64,000 nucleotides of DNA from Roseomonas mucosa (lineage in GTDB: Bacteria > Pseudomonadota > Alphaproteobacteria > Acetobacterales > Acetobacteraceae). Location: contig CAMDWG010000009.1 in the NCBI GenBank assembly GCA_945878375.1, positions 62,001 through 126,000 of the forward strand. The letters are read 5' to 3'. The position numbers were made by a program, and so were the translations under genes. The notes under the pieces are model-generated. The model searched no databases and had not been told where the DNA came from. It saw only the letters and a list, made by a program, of their open reading frames with translations. Below are positions 1 through 7,683 of the stretch, piece by piece (the stretch's first letter is position 1; every line of letters starts with the position of its first letter).

Positions 1-2
1 AT

Positions 3-719
3 CGTGGCCCGGCGGATATCGACTTCTACGTGGTGCGAGAGAACACCGAGGGCGAGTACAGCTCCTCCGGCGGGCGGATGTTCGCGGGCACGGATCGTGA
101 ATTCGTCACCCAGGACAGCGTCTTCACCCGCACCGGCGTGGACCGGGTGCTGAAATACGCCTTCGAGCTGGCGATGACCCGGCCGCGGAAGAAGCTGACC
201 AGCGCCACCAAGTCCAACGGCATCACCTTCACCATGCCCTATTGGGATGAACGCTTCGCGGAGATGGCGAAGTCCTATCCGGGCGTGACGACCGACCAGT
301 TCCACATCGACATCCTCTGCGCCCATTTCGTCCAGCATCCCGACTGGTTCGACGTGGTGGTGGGGTCCAACCTGTTCGGGGACATCCTGTCCGACCTCGG
401 CCCCGCCGTGGCGGGGTCCATCGGCATCGCGCCCAGCGCCAACATCAACCCCGAGAAGAAGCACCCCTCGATGTTCGAGCCGGTGCATGGCTCGGCCCCC
501 GACATCGCGGGGAAGTGGATCTGCAACCCCATCGGGCAGATCTGGTCCGGCGCCATGATGCTCGAGCATCTGGGCGAGAAGGACGCGGCGGATGCGATCC
601 TGAAGGCGATCGAGGATCTGCTGGCCGAAGGTGGCCCGCGCACCCGCGACATGGGCGGTAATGCCGGCACGGTCGATGTCGGCAAGGCGCTGGCGGACGC
701 GGTGGCCAACGGGCGCTAA
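3..719 (+). CDS. Tartrate/D-malate-type decarboxylating dehydrogenase, 3' part
   Basis: This is the C-terminal 238 residues of an isocitrate/isopropylmalate dehydrogenase-family enzyme; the frame is open to the window edge, so roughly the first 120 residues are missing (the family is about 355-360 long). Such enzymes use NAD and Mg/Mn to oxidise and decarboxylate a 2-hydroxy acid. Visible motifs are VRENTEGEYSS, TSATKSNG with the catalytic-type Lys, the metal-binding stretch VVGSNLFGDILSDLGP, and IAPSANINPE followed by FEPVHGSAPDIAGK. The ENTEGEYS and SATKSNG forms fit the tartrate/D-malate dehydrogenase branch better than LeuB. The exact substrate (tartrate, D-malate or other) cannot be settled from this part alone. 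It is followed by a 211-bp gap with a separate promoter. Confidence 0.88.
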   Translation, partial: RGPADIDFYVVRENTEGEYSSSGGRMFAGTDREFVTQDSVFTRTGVDRVLKYAFELAMTRPRKKLTSATKSNGITFTMPYWDERFAEMAKSYPGVTTDQFHIDILCAHFVQHPDWFDVVVGSNLFGDILSDLGPAVAGSIGIAPSANINPEKKHPSMFEPVHGSAPDIAGKWICNPIGQIWSGAMMLEHLGEKDAADAILKAIEDLLAEGGPRTRDMGGNAGTVDVGKALADAVANGR

Positions 720-825
720 TCGCGCCGCGCCCTGTCTGCCAAAGCCGGGGGGCACGCGGGCGAAAGCCTCGTGCCTCTCGCCTCATCGCCGTTGCGTGAG
801 CGCGTCCTTCTGGCGGCGGCGTCAC

Positions 826-855
826 TTGAACTTCGCCCGACCGGTCCCGTATATA
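826..855 (+). promoter_or_regulatory. Sigma70-type promoter upstream of the 79-aa gene
   Basis: TTGAAC (826-831) and TATATA (850-855) are separated by 18 bp. The gene at 931 is the only downstream target. An iron-box-like palindrome starts 11 bp after the -10 and would overlap the transcription start. Confidence 0.5.
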
Positions 856-865
856 CAGGGCATCA

Positions 866-884
866 ATTGCGAGCGATTCTCAAA
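866..884. promoter_or_regulatory. Candidate Fur-like operator
   Basis: ATTGCGAGCGATTCTCAAA matches 14 of 19 positions of the perfect palindrome ATTGCGAAGCATTCGCAAT found upstream of the ferric binding protein gene (38991-39009). It lies just after a -10 element, where a bound repressor would block transcription. Also present is the overlapping inverted repeat GCGAGC/GCTCGC (870-875 and 888-893). Binding by a Fur-family protein is inference. Confidence 0.4.
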
Positions 885-930
885 ATTGCTCGCGTTCCAG
901 GTCACCGGTTCAGGAAGGCAGGCATTCCCG

Positions 931-1170
931 ATGGGTCGCGACTTCAGCCACATCGCCCGCCGCTGCGAACGCGCTGTCGTGACCGCCTATCGCGAGCTGC
1001 GTGAAGGCGGCAATGGCGACATGGCCGCCTTCACCGCCTGCACCACGCTGTATCGCATCCACCACCCCGAAGCCTCGATCACCGAGGCGCGGCGGCTGGT
1101 CTCGGAGTGGATCGACCATCACTTGGTCCGGGCCGAAGCCGCCCCGGCCGATGGCTGCGCTTGCGACTGA
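931..1170 (+). CDS. Small hypothetical protein, possibly iron-regulated
   Basis: This encodes 79 residues beginning MGRDFSHIARRC. I do not recognise a named family. The protein is soluble, with no signal peptide or membrane segment. It appears mostly helical and contains five Cys residues (two near the N-terminal half and a CAC-type pair at the extreme C-terminus, GCACD). The ATG at 931 is chosen because the conserved-looking helical sequence starts there; an AGGAAGG-like ribosome site lies about 12 bp upstream. Its own promoter (826-855) and a Fur-like box (866-884) suggest a stand-alone, perhaps iron-controlled, unit. It converges with the racemase gene across a GC palindrome at 1179-1194. 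Confidence 0.65.
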   Translation: MGRDFSHIARRCERAVVTAYRELREGGNGDMAAFTACTTLYRIHHPEASITEARRLVSEWIDHHLVRAEAAPADGCACD

Positions 1171-1178
1171 TTCGACGG

Positions 1179-1194
1179 AGGCCGCGCGCGGCCT
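1179..1194. terminator. Short palindrome between convergent genes
   Basis: AGGCCGCGCGCGGCCT is a perfect 16-bp palindrome in the 45-bp gap between two convergent genes. There is no T-run, so a terminator role on both strands is only likely from position. Confidence 0.3.
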
Positions 1195-1215
1195 GGGGGT
1201 CGTGGCCGGCTTACC

Positions 1216-1908
1216 TTACCGTTGCGCCCAGCCAATCGCCGCCCGCGCCAGCGCGTCCAGCGTGTCGCAGACCGGAAAGGGCAGGGCCGGGCCGGCGGCG
1301 ATGCCGAGCGGGATTTCCGTGCAGCCCAGCACCACCGCCTGCGCCCCGCGCGCAACGAGGCGGGACGCGGCCTCGGCCAGCGGCGCGTAGGCGGCCGTGA
1401 CATGGTTCGCCTTCACCAGCGCGATGGCGGGGGTGACGAGGCTGTCCATCTCGGCGTCTGTCGGCACAAGGCAGGCATAGCCGCGATGCTCCAGCCTGTC
1501 CTGATACAGCCGCATGGCGAGCGTCCCCGCCGTGCCCATCACGCCGATGGGGCCGGACGCCACGCCGAGCCGGGCAAGTTCCGTCGCCGCCGCATCCACG
1601 ATGTGCAGGATCGGCAGCGGCGTCGCGGCCTGCATGGCGTCGAACCAGCCATGGGCGGTGTTGCAGGGGATGGCGATGGCGCCGCTTCCCGCGGCCTCCA
1701 GGCCCCGGATCCCGCGGAGCAGGGCGGGCAGCGGATCCTCGCCCCCCGCGATCCGCGCTGCGGTGCGGTCTGGCACGCGCGGGTCGGACCAGAGGATGGC
1801 GGGGATATGGTCCTGGTCGCGCGCCGCCGGCGTCAGCAGCGTCAGCCGCCGCATGAACTCCGCCGAGGCCAGCGGACCCATGCCGCCAAGGACGCCGAGC
1901 ATCCGCAT
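1216..1908 (-). CDS. Asp/Glu/hydantoin racemase family protein
   Basis: This 230-residue cytoplasmic protein matches the two-domain, cofactor-independent aspartate/glutamate racemase fold. The family swaps amino-acid stereochemistry using two Cys residues. Both are visible: the first in CNTAHG (about residue 80) and the second in GCTEIPLG (about residue 190). The N-terminus MRMLGVLGGMGP is the usual start with the GGMG loop. The ATG at 1908 is preceded by AGGGAGG with a 5-bp spacer, which decides the start. It lies 32 bp upstream of a TauE/SafE gene on the same strand in the reverse order (TauE gene first, then racemase). Substrate is not determined. Confidence 0.85.
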   Translation of the reverse strand: MRMLGVLGGMGPLASAEFMRRLTLLTPAARDQDHIPAILWSDPRVPDRTAARIAGGEDPLPALLRGIRGLEAAGSGAIAIPCNTAHGWFDAMQAATPLPILHIVDAAATELARLGVASGPIGVMGTAGTLAMRLYQDRLEHRGYACLVPTDAEMDSLVTPAIALVKANHVTAAYAPLAEAASRLVARGAQAVVLGCTEIPLGIAAGPALPFPVCDTLDALARAAIGWAQR

Positions 1909-1940
1909 CCGATCCTCCCTTCCCGAGCCGGGCTGGGCGT

Positions 1941-2705
1941 TCACAGCCCCAGCCCGTCCCACACCAGCTTCGTCCCGGTCAGGCCGAGCATCACGTAGAT
2001 CACCCGGTAGAACCAGGCATCGCTCATCCGCGCTGCCAGCCAGATGCCCATCCGCACGCCGATCGGCGCCAGCGGCAGCAGCAGCAGGCTGGTCAGGATG
2101 TTCGTCACGCTCAACTGGCCCAGGACAAAATAGGGCACCAGCTTCACGTAGTTCATGATGGCGAAGAAGATGACGGTGGTCGCCGCCAGCGTCGCCCGGT
2201 CCAGCCGAAGCGGATACAGGTAGACTGCCAGCGGCGGCCCGCCCGCATGGGCGATGGTCGAGGTCAGCCCCGACAGCCCCCCCCAGATGCCGCCGCGCAC
2301 CTTGCTGGACGTGGCCGGCGGCGGCGCGACGCGGCCGGGGCGGGCCTGCCACAGGCTGCGCGCGAGGAAGACCAGCGCGATGGCGCCGACCATCAGCTTC
2401 ACCGCCTGGTCGCTCATCAGCCCGAACACCGCGGTGCCGAGCGCGATGCCCAGCAGCCCGCCCGGCAGGATCGCCCACAACTCCTGCTTGCTCCACTTCC
2501 CCCACCAGGCGCGGAGCCCTGCAATATCCATGGCGCAGAGCACCGGCAAAGCGATGCCGGCGGCCTGGGGGGCGGGGATGACGAGGGCCATGAAGGGCAC
2601 GGCCACATTCCCCGCGCCGGAGGCGAAGCCCCCCTTGCTGATCCCGCTCAGCAGCACGGCGGGCACGGCGAGCGCCCAGAAGAGCGGATCGGTGATCAGG
2701 GGCAT
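1941..2705 (-). CDS. TauE/SafE family membrane exporter (first of three)
   Basis: This 254-residue integral membrane protein is of the TauE/SafE (formerly DUF81) family, which moves sulfite, sulfoacetate and other small organic anions out of or across the inner membrane. It shows about seven or eight hydrophobic segments, with the N-terminal signature LLSGISKGGFASGAGNVAVP and a matching second half (SGLTSTIAHAGGPPLAVYL). Family length is usually 240-270, so it looks complete. It starts with ATG at 2705 and is divergent from a second, more distant family member at 2852 across a 146-bp gap. The racemase gene follows 32 bp downstream and may be cotranscribed. The exported compound is unknown. 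Confidence 0.88.
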   Translation of the reverse strand: MPLITDPLFWALAVPAVLLSGISKGGFASGAGNVAVPFMALVIPAPQAAGIALPVLCAMDIAGLRAWWGKWSKQELWAILPGGLLGIALGTAVFGLMSDQAVKLMVGAIALVFLARSLWQARPGRVAPPPATSSKVRGGIWGGLSGLTSTIAHAGGPPLAVYLYPLRLDRATLAATTVIFFAIMNYVKLVPYFVLGQLSVTNILTSLLLLPLAPIGVRMGIWLAARMSDAWFYRVIYVMLGLTGTKLVWDGLGL

Positions 2706-2851
2706 GGCGAGAGCCTAGCAGCTTGCGGAAATGCCTCGCGATTCAGCGTTTCCGCATGGCTGAGACAACAGTCATGCGGGCTGTCCGTATCTTTCCGTGG
2801 GACTAAGTAAGCGTCGCTGACCAAACAATTCGACCAGGGGCAGGGCTGACC

Positions 2852-3682
2852 ATGGAGTTCATGCAGGATCCGCTGTGGCTCGCTGGCCTCGCCGCCGCCA
2901 TGGCGGCGACCGGGCTGGTCTCCGGCACGCTGGCCGGGCTGCTCGGGGTCGGCGGTGGCATCGTCATCGTGCCGGTGCTGTTCAACGTCCTGCCGCTGTT
3001 CGGCATCCCGGAGGCCGTGCAGATGAAGCTGGCGGTCGGCACATCGCTGGCCACGATCATCCCGACCTCGATCCAGTCGGCGCGCAAGCACTTCGAAAAG
3101 GGCACGATGGATGTGGCGCTGCTCCGCAGCCTGGCGCCGTCCATCGCGGCGGGCGTGCTGCTGGGCACCGCGCTGGCGATCTGGCTGCGGGGCGATGCGC
3201 TGACGCTGGTCTTCGCGCTGGTCGCCTCCGCCGTCGCCGTGAACATGGCCACGACCGGGGCTGGCTGGCGCCTGCGGGACAGTTTCCCCACCGGCGCGCC
3301 GCGCCATGGCATCGGCGGCTTCATCGGCGCGGTCAGCGCCATGATGGGAATCGGCGGCGGGACGGTGGGTGTGCCCATCCTCTCGGCCTTCGGCGCGCCG
3401 ATGCGCGCGGCGGTCGCGACCGCCAGCGCCTTCGGCATTATCATCGCGGTGCCGGCGACCATCGGCTTCGTCTGGGCGGGCTGGGGCAACCCGATGCTGC
3501 CGCCGCTGTCGGTCGGCTATGTCAACCTGGTCGGCTTCGCGCTGATCGTGCCGACCTCGATGCTGGCCGCCCCCTGGGGGGTGAAGCTGGCGCACAGCAT
3601 CCCGCCACTGCTGCTCAAGCGGCTGTTCGCCGCGTTCCTGGCGGTGACGAGCATCCGGATGATCTGGAGCCTGCTGGGCTGA
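2852..3682 (+). CDS. TauE/SafE family membrane exporter (second of three)
   Basis: This is a 276-residue polytopic membrane protein with the internal repeat typical of TauE/SafE: LAGLLGVGGGIVIVPVLF near residue 30 and GAVSAMMGIGGGTVGVPIL near residue 160. The two GVGGG/GIGGG loops are the best-conserved part of the family. The ATG at 2852 is preceded by a weak GGGGCAGGG purine stretch. It is divergent from the TauE gene at 1941-2705 and convergent with the permease gene at 3711. It is closer to the standard family than its two relatives in this window (1941-2705 and 40545-41315). Substrate is unknown; sulfur oxyanions or organic acids are the usual ones. Confidence 0.9.
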   Translation: MEFMQDPLWLAGLAAAMAATGLVSGTLAGLLGVGGGIVIVPVLFNVLPLFGIPEAVQMKLAVGTSLATIIPTSIQSARKHFEKGTMDVALLRSLAPSIAAGVLLGTALAIWLRGDALTLVFALVASAVAVNMATTGAGWRLRDSFPTGAPRHGIGGFIGAVSAMMGIGGGTVGVPILSAFGAPMRAAVATASAFGIIIAVPATIGFVWAGWGNPMLPPLSVGYVNLVGFALIVPTSMLAAPWGVKLAHSIPPLLLKRLFAAFLAVTSIRMIWSLLG

Positions 3683-3710
3683 CAAGCCGGCGCGACGCTG
3701 CCCTATCGCG

Positions 3711-5354
3711 TCAGGGCCGCCAGGGCAGCGTCCCCGCCGGCAACCGCCGTGCTGCCAGCGTCGCCGCCGCCATCAGCGCGGCCATCAGCAGCAGCGCCAG
3801 GCACGACACGGCAGACGCCAGCGGCGACTGCCCGCTTTCCTGCAGGCCGAAGACCAGCACGCCGAGCGTCTGCGTCCCCGGCCCGTAGAGCAGGGATGAG
3901 ACGGTGACCTCGTTCACCGCCGTCAGCGCCACCAGGATGCCGCCCGCGGCCAAGGCCGGCGCCAGCGGCGGCAGGTGGACGCGCAGCAGCCGCCGCAGCG
4001 GACCGGCACCCATCCCCCGCGCCGCCTCATCCAGCGTCGGATCCAGCCGCGCCGCGGCCGCCGCCGCTGGCCGCAGCGCCAGCGCCTGGAAGCGCGTGAG
4101 ATAGGCGAACAGGATCAGCCCGAGCGTGCCGTAGATCGCACCCCCGCCGGGCAGCGACAGCACGACCAGGATCGCGGCCACCCCGGTGCAGGCGCCGGGC
4201 AGCGCATAGGGCAGGTCGGTCGTGGCGCTCGCGGCGCGGACGGCGCGGGCGCGCATCGCCAGCGCGATGGGCAGCGCCGCCATCGCCAGCACCAGCGCCG
4301 CGCCGAAGGACAGCAGCAGCGAATTGCCGAAGGCGACGGAGGTGTGCGCCCCCGGCGCCAGCGCCGCGGCGAAATGCCGCCAGGTGAGCGTCGTGCTGGA
4401 CAACTCCATCCCCACCGCCGGCACCAGCGCCCCGGCGAGCAGCGCCGCGACCGGCACCAGCAGCACCACGGCCAGATAGGCGGCCACGATCGCCAGCACC
4501 GCGCCGCGCGCCAGGGTCGGCAGCGGCAGCGCGGCATAGGCCTGCCGCCCGGCCGCCGGCATCCGCCGCGCCGCCAGCGCCTGCAGCAGCAGCGCCGGCG
4601 CTGCCATCACCGCCAGCAACACCGCCAGCGCCGCCGCCTGTTCCAGCGATGCGGCCCCGCCCGAGGACAGGCGCTGCCAGATCAGCACCGGCAGCAGCGT
4701 GAAGCGCGCCGGGATGCCGAGCAGGGCGCCCACGCCGAAATTGCCCAGCGCCGCGACATAGGCGAGCCCCGCCCCCGCCAGGAATCCAGGTGCCAGCAGC
4801 GGCCACACCGTCCGGCGCAGCGCGGCTTCCGGCGTCGCGCCGAGGCCACGCGCGGCCAGCACCACCTCGCCGGGCACGCGCCGCAGCAGGGCAGCGACGG
4901 CCAGCATCACCAACGGCGCGCCCTGCACCGCCAACAGGATGATGATGCCACCCGCCCCATAGACCGGGTTCGGCGTGCCGATCGGCGGCGCGAGATCGAG
5001 CGCCAGCAGCAGCGGGGAAGCCGGGCCGGAGGCCTTGATCCAGCCGAGCGCCATGATCTGCGCCGGCACCAGCGCTGGCATCACCGCCAGGAACAGCCAC
5101 ATGCCCCGCAAGGGCAGGCCGCGCAGCAGAAGCGCCCAGGCCAGTGCCCCGCCGATGGCCGTTGCCAGCGCCGCGGCCGCCAGAGAGACGCCAAGGCTGC
5201 GCCATGCCGCACGCCAGATGGCGGGATCGTCCAGCGCCGCCGCGACCGCGCTGCCGCCGAGCGCCTCCGCCAGCAGCCGCAGCAGTGGCACCGCGCCGAT
5301 GGCCAGCAGCCAGAGCACGGTGGGAATTGCGAAGGGGCGGGCGGCGGAGGTCAC
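3711..5354 (-). CDS. Fused ABC transporter permease, ThiP/FbpB type
   Basis: This 547-residue inner-membrane permease carries two fused transmembrane modules of about six helices each, as in thiamine and ferric-iron importers. Each half has the cytoplasmic EAA loop that docks the ATPase: residues about 161-190 (AARGLGATPEAALRRTVWPL) and about 441-470 (DEAARGMGAGPLRRLLRVHL). It follows the binding-protein gene (5431-6423) on the same strand after a 76-bp gap, so the two form an importer. No ATP-binding subunit is encoded next to them; it must come from elsewhere. The binding protein suggests ferric iron or a related small ligand, but thiamine or phosphonate cannot be excluded. Confidence 0.88.
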   Translation of the reverse strand: MTSAARPFAIPTVLWLLAIGAVPLLRLLAEALGGSAVAAALDDPAIWRAAWRSLGVSLAAAALATAIGGALAWALLLRGLPLRGMWLFLAVMPALVPAQIMALGWIKASGPASPLLLALDLAPPIGTPNPVYGAGGIIILLAVQGAPLVMLAVAALLRRVPGEVVLAARGLGATPEAALRRTVWPLLAPGFLAGAGLAYVAALGNFGVGALLGIPARFTLLPVLIWQRLSSGGAASLEQAAALAVLLAVMAAPALLLQALAARRMPAAGRQAYAALPLPTLARGAVLAIVAAYLAVVLLVPVAALLAGALVPAVGMELSSTTLTWRHFAAALAPGAHTSVAFGNSLLLSFGAALVLAMAALPIALAMRARAVRAASATTDLPYALPGACTGVAAILVVLSLPGGGAIYGTLGLILFAYLTRFQALALRPAAAAAARLDPTLDEAARGMGAGPLRRLLRVHLPPLAPALAAGGILVALTAVNEVTVSSLLYGPGTQTLGVLVFGLQESGQSPLASAVSCLALLLMAALMAAATLAARRLPAGTLPWRP

Positions 5355-5430
5355 GCCACCAGGATATCAGACAGGCGCTTGCCGCGCCTGTCCTGGCTGC
5401 GCCTTCCCCGGACCGGGGAGGCCGCGAGCG

Positions 5431-6423
5431 TCAACCGCCCACCAGCTGCGCGAAGCGGCGCAGGATATCCGCCTGCTCCCGCGCGGCGCGGGCGGCATCC
5501 AGCGGCATGACGCGGATCGAGCGCGGATCGGGGAAGCCGGCCGGCGGCGCCACGGCGGGGTCGGCCGGCAGGAAGCCCTGGCGGGAGGCCAGCTCCTGCC
5601 CTTCCCGCGACAGCAGGAAGTTCATGAAGGCAACCGCGGCGGGGACGTTGCGGGCGGTCGACAGGATGGCGGCCGGTTCCGTGATGGCGCTGACCCCGTC
5701 CTCGGGGAAGACGAAGCGCACCGGGGCGCCGCGGGCGGCTTCCCGGATCGGGAGGTAGTCGATGGCGATGCCGAAGGCGCGCTCGGCGCCCGCAACCGCC
5801 TGCATCACCGGGCCATTGCCGCCGCGCGCCTGCACGCCATTGGCGACCAGGCGCTCCACATAGGACCAGCCCAGCGCCGGGTTCTGCGCCAGCGCCGTGA
5901 CATGGATTGCCGCCGCGCCGGAGACCGCCGGCGACGGCATCGCCACCTGGTTCCGCGCGCGGGCGTCGAGGAGATCGGTCCAGCTCCGCGGCACGAAGGG
6001 CGCGCGGACATGATGCATGATGCCGGTGGTGATGAGCTTGGTGCCGAAATAGCTCCGGCCCGGGTCGAGATGTTCGGCCGGGATGCCGGCGACCGCGACA
6101 TCGGGGCTCGCGCGCAGACGGCCTTCGGCCTTCAACCCCTCGAAGGTCAGGCTGTCGGCCAGCAGCAGGATATCGGGGCGCGGGGCGCCGGCGGCGATCT
6201 CGGCGCGGAGCCGGGTCATGATCTGGCCGGTGCCGCCGCGGATCCATTCGACCTGCACGCCCGGATGACGGCGGCGGAAGGCGTCCACCGTGCCGGCGGC
6301 ATCAGGCTCGAGCTGAGAGGTGTAGAGGACCAACTGCCCCGACACATCCTGCGCCGTCGCCGGGCGGATCGCCGCCATGGCCAGACCAGCCGCCCCCAGG
6401 AAACCGAATTCGCGCCGGCGCAT
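5431..6423 (-). CDS. ABC transporter periplasmic binding protein, FbpA-like
   Basis: This 330-residue extracytoplasmic solute-binding protein belongs to the group that includes ferric-iron and thiamine binders. The N-terminus MRRREFGFLGAAGLAMAA has a twin-arginine-like start followed by a hydrophobic stretch and an AXA-type cleavage site (PATAQD), so export is likely. Family landmarks are LVLYTSQLEPDA (the first beta strand), RPDILLLADS, and the C-terminal AAVAFMNFLLSREGQEL. It is the first gene of a two-gene unit with the permease at 3711-5354. No Fur-like box is visible upstream, unlike the second binding protein at 37880-38917, so the ligand may not be iron. Confidence 0.85.
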   Translation of the reverse strand: MRRREFGFLGAAGLAMAAIRPATAQDVSGQLVLYTSQLEPDAAGTVDAFRRRHPGVQVEWIRGGTGQIMTRLRAEIAAGAPRPDILLLADSLTFEGLKAEGRLRASPDVAVAGIPAEHLDPGRSYFGTKLITTGIMHHVRAPFVPRSWTDLLDARARNQVAMPSPAVSGAAAIHVTALAQNPALGWSYVERLVANGVQARGGNGPVMQAVAGAERAFGIAIDYLPIREAARGAPVRFVFPEDGVSAITEPAAILSTARNVPAAVAFMNFLLSREGQELASRQGFLPADPAVAPPAGFPDPRSIRVMPLDAARAAREQADILRRFAQLVGG

Positions 6424-6538
6424 GACGTTCTCACTCCTGCTTGATCCTCGCCCCCGATCTAGCGATCTCCGTTACGGTCGGGCAGGGGGGGGCGCGTGAA
6501 GAACATGTTTCAGGCGCCCCGCACCCTGGCCATGCCGG

Positions 6539-7183
6539 TCAGGCGGGGAACATGAAGTTCGCCGCCGCAGAGGCGCGGCCGATCAGCGCCGTGAGCGCCG
6601 GATCCTCATGCCCGCGTTCGGCCGTCAGCGCCTCGATCGGGCAGAAATACTCGTGCGGATGCGGCACCTGGGCGCGCGCCACGGATTCGTAGTGACGTAG
6701 CTTGAGGCCATAGAGCACCCGAATGTCACGCACGGGCAGCACCAGGGTCTCGGTCGGTTCGCTGCGGAGCAGGCGCATCATGTGCCAGCGCGGCGTCGGC
6801 TCCGACGCCTCGGCGGGTTCCAGCATCCAGCGGAGCGGGCAGACGGCGAGCAGGGAACTGGTCGAGGGCGCGAAGCGTGCCCGCTTGTCCTGCAGGTTGG
6901 GCACGCTGCCGCAGGCTTCGATGCACAGGATATCGGCCCAGCGGTCGTCCGGGTCGGGGCTGAAATGCAGCCACAACCCGTCCGGGATGGTCCGGAACGT
7001 GTTGCTGCCCGGGAGCTTGAGATAGGGCTGCCCCGGTTCGCTGGGGGAGCCGGGCCTGGCGCGGAGCCATGTGCCGGCCTGCCGGGCGCTGCGGGGGGCT
7101 CCGGGGGGACGCTGGGGCCACTTGCTCAAGCGGCGACGGACCAGCGCATCTATAGGTTGATGGACGCTCAGATACTCGCGCAT
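6539..7183 (-). CDS. Protein of unknown function with an EACG-N-DKR motif
   Basis: This 214-residue protein is one I cannot assign. It has no signal peptide or membrane segment and is rich in Arg and Pro. The central part reads IEACGSVPNLQDKRARFAPS (about residues 88-107), a compact set of charged and Cys residues that looks like a conserved core; the spaced E and K could be part of a nuclease-like site, but that is speculation. Codon use is GC-rich and the frame runs without interruption, supporting a real gene. The ATG at 7183 has a weak GGAAAC upstream. It stands alone, and its 5' side is an unusually AT-rich 400-bp region that ends at the gltA terminator. Confidence 0.65.
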   Translation of the reverse strand: MREYLSVHQPIDALVRRRLSKWPQRPPGAPRSARQAGTWLRARPGSPSEPGQPYLKLPGSNTFRTIPDGLWLHFSPDPDDRWADILCIEACGSVPNLQDKRARFAPSTSSLLAVCPLRWMLEPAEASEPTPRWHMMRLLRSEPTETLVLPVRDIRVLYGLKLRHYESVARAQVPHPHEYFCPIEALTAERGHEDPALTALIGRASAAANFMFPA

Positions 7184-7592
7184 TGGTTGAGTGTTTCCGT
7201 GTGAATATCTACCTCAGCGCGAACATGCCTAAGTCCGAGTTAATCAATCAAGAGTTTTTTTCCGATCCATGAAGGAATTTCGCGTCAGGGCGCGAGGCAT
7301 GCGGCGGCCTGCGAGGCCCAGCGGCGCTACATTGGACTCGTCCCTTGCCGACAGTATCGACTCATATGGCGGGACATGACTCGCCTGTCGATTTTGGATT
7401 CAGTTATTTGCCGCTGATTTCTCGCGAATCGAATCCGGAATAAATGCGCCATGCACGGCGTGATTGCAGCGCTGCCATGTCGCCGGGGGCAACGGATTGT
7501 CGCGGGTCACCGGTTGCCAGGTCGGGCCATCCTACCTGCCCGGCATACCCTGCCCCGATCCGCGAGGAGGGCGCTTGGCCTATCGGGGATTA
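7184..7592. other. AT-rich gap without a gene
   Basis: About 400 bp between the unknown gene and the gltA terminator. The left 300 bp (7184-7480) are visibly AT-richer than the rest of the window, with runs such as AGAGTTTTTTTCC near 7250. No open frame, tRNA or clear repeat is visible. It most likely holds the promoter and control region of the minus-strand gene at 6539-7183. Confidence 0.5.
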
Positions 7593-7622
7593 AAAAACCC
7601 CGCCCGCTTGCGCGGGCAGGGT
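7593..7622 (-). terminator. Rho-independent terminator of gltA
   Basis: On the minus strand the sequence folds as GCCCGC-GCAA-GCGGGC followed by GGGG and then six T. It begins about 60 bp after the gltA stop codon. Stem, tetraloop and T-run make this the clearest intrinsic terminator in the window. Confidence 0.85.
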
Positions 7623-7683
7623 CTGCGGCGGGGCTTGGCCCGGTCCGGGTGCGGCAGGACGGAATGATCCGCCCCGGTTGTGA

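Noticed and set aside
2696-3685. Long minus-strand open frame opposite the second TauE gene
   Set aside because: Its product is Arg/His/Gln-rich with no domain, and the plus-strand frame encodes a clear membrane protein. GC-rich codon bias opens the opposite strand by chance.
3975-5510. 511-codon plus-strand frame opposite the ABC permease
   Set aside because: Very rich in Arg, Gln and Gly with no fold; it is a shadow of the permease gene.
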